Below, piece after piece: positions 28,081-28,323 of a DNA stretch of 28,323 nucleotides. Where the stretch lies: IMG/VR virus record IMGVR_UViG_3300043449_001342, positions 1 through 28,323 of that record. One strand, given 5' to 3'. The translations under genes and the position numbers were made by a program. This stretch comes from a virus. The notes under the pieces are model-generated. The model was not told the DNA's origin. It did no database searches and saw only the letters and a program-made list of their open reading frames with translations. The number at the start of each line of letters is the position of its first letter. The first letter of the stretch is position 1.

Positions 28081-28323
28081 GCAATAACCAAGGTCTGCGC
28101 CAAGCCTCTGCCCGTGGCGTCTCATCCACCACGCTCAACCACGACGGCGATTGGCTGGCGTTGATGGCGGCGCAGAGCGTCACCAGCGGCACGTTCAACG
28201 AGCGCAAGCTGGCGTGGATCAACGCGCGTCTGAGCACCAGCTACACCAATTTGCCCGCCGCCATGCAGGCGTATGCCGTGGCCAAGAGCGCGACCAAGTG
28301 GACGGACATGGGGACGTTTACAC
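28077..28323 (+). CDS. Start of the gene following terL, 3'-truncated
   Basis: ATG at 28077 overlaps the terL stop (ATGA). 82 residues are visible, starting MSNNQGLRQASARGVSSTTL with later FNERKLAWINARLSTSYTNL and QAYAVAKSATKWTDM. The position is that of portal or a small head-assembly gene, but the visible part does not look like a portal N-terminus. The frame is open to the window end. Confidence 0.65.
   Translation, partial: MSNNQGLRQASARGVSSTTLNHDGDWLALMAAQSVTSGTFNERKLAWINARLSTSYTNLPAAMQAYAVAKSATKWTDMGTFT

Noticed and set aside
1-28323. Integrated prophage with chromosomal flanks
   Set aside because: No host genes are seen, and the attachment core is internal with phage genes on both sides.
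1-28323. CRISPR array or insertion sequence
   Set aside because: No regularly spaced identical repeats with unique spacers and no transposase motifs were seen; the short repeats present are iteron-like, arm-site or coding repeats.

Overview
The window is part of a temperate tailed-phage genome, about 28 kb, high GC, gene-dense, with most neighbouring genes overlapping by 1-4 bases (ATGA, TAATG, TGATG). A host in the Alphaproteobacteria, probably Hyphomicrobiales, is inferred from a GcrA-type regulator (a family confined to that class), a GapR/DUF2312-like protein and several small proteins of the kind common in rhizobial phages. The left edge cuts a virion gene and the right edge cuts the gene after the large terminase. 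Portal, capsid and main tail genes are not in the window.

Layout. (1) 1-11405, + strand: late virion genes (three large internal/ejection-type virion proteins, collar/fibre proteins, a glycine-rich tail protein), then a lysis and accessory block: GH24 endolysin with a C-terminal membrane helix, a protein with an ADP-ribosyltransferase-like C-terminus, i-spanin with overlapping o-spanin, and small membrane proteins. (2) 11406-11616: a convergent junction filled by a long, strongly self-complementary element, the best candidate for an undescribed structured RNA. (3) 11617-13480: small genes and a serine-recombinase-like protein that seems to lack its catalytic serine. (4) 13490-13730: a phage attachment site, made of the 3' part of a tRNA-Lys(CTT) gene flanked on both sides by paired 10-bp repeats. 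(5) 13760-17903, - strand: integrase, excisionase-like protein, HNH nuclease, a DUF1367-like protein, ERF annealing protein and small genes, driven from a promoter near 18002-18030. (6) 18149-18776: divergent repressor and Cro-like genes. (7) 18936-23550, + strand: GcrA homologue, O-like and P-like replication genes with iteron-like repeats, GapR-like protein, an exported His/Pro-rich protein, tiny membrane proteins, and a NusG/RfaH-like factor. (8) 23551-28323: structured leader, membrane coiled-coil protein, ParB-methyltransferase fusion, small and large terminase, start of the next gene.

How it fits together: the attachment site lies inside the phage genome with phage genes on both sides. 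The sequence is therefore the free or circular form (attP), not an integrated prophage. The repressor/Cro switch chooses between the minus-strand integration/recombination operon and the plus-strand replication operon. The NusG-like protein at the end of the replication operon is well placed to control elongation into the terminase and virion genes. Family names come from recognised motifs and gene order; no database search was run.
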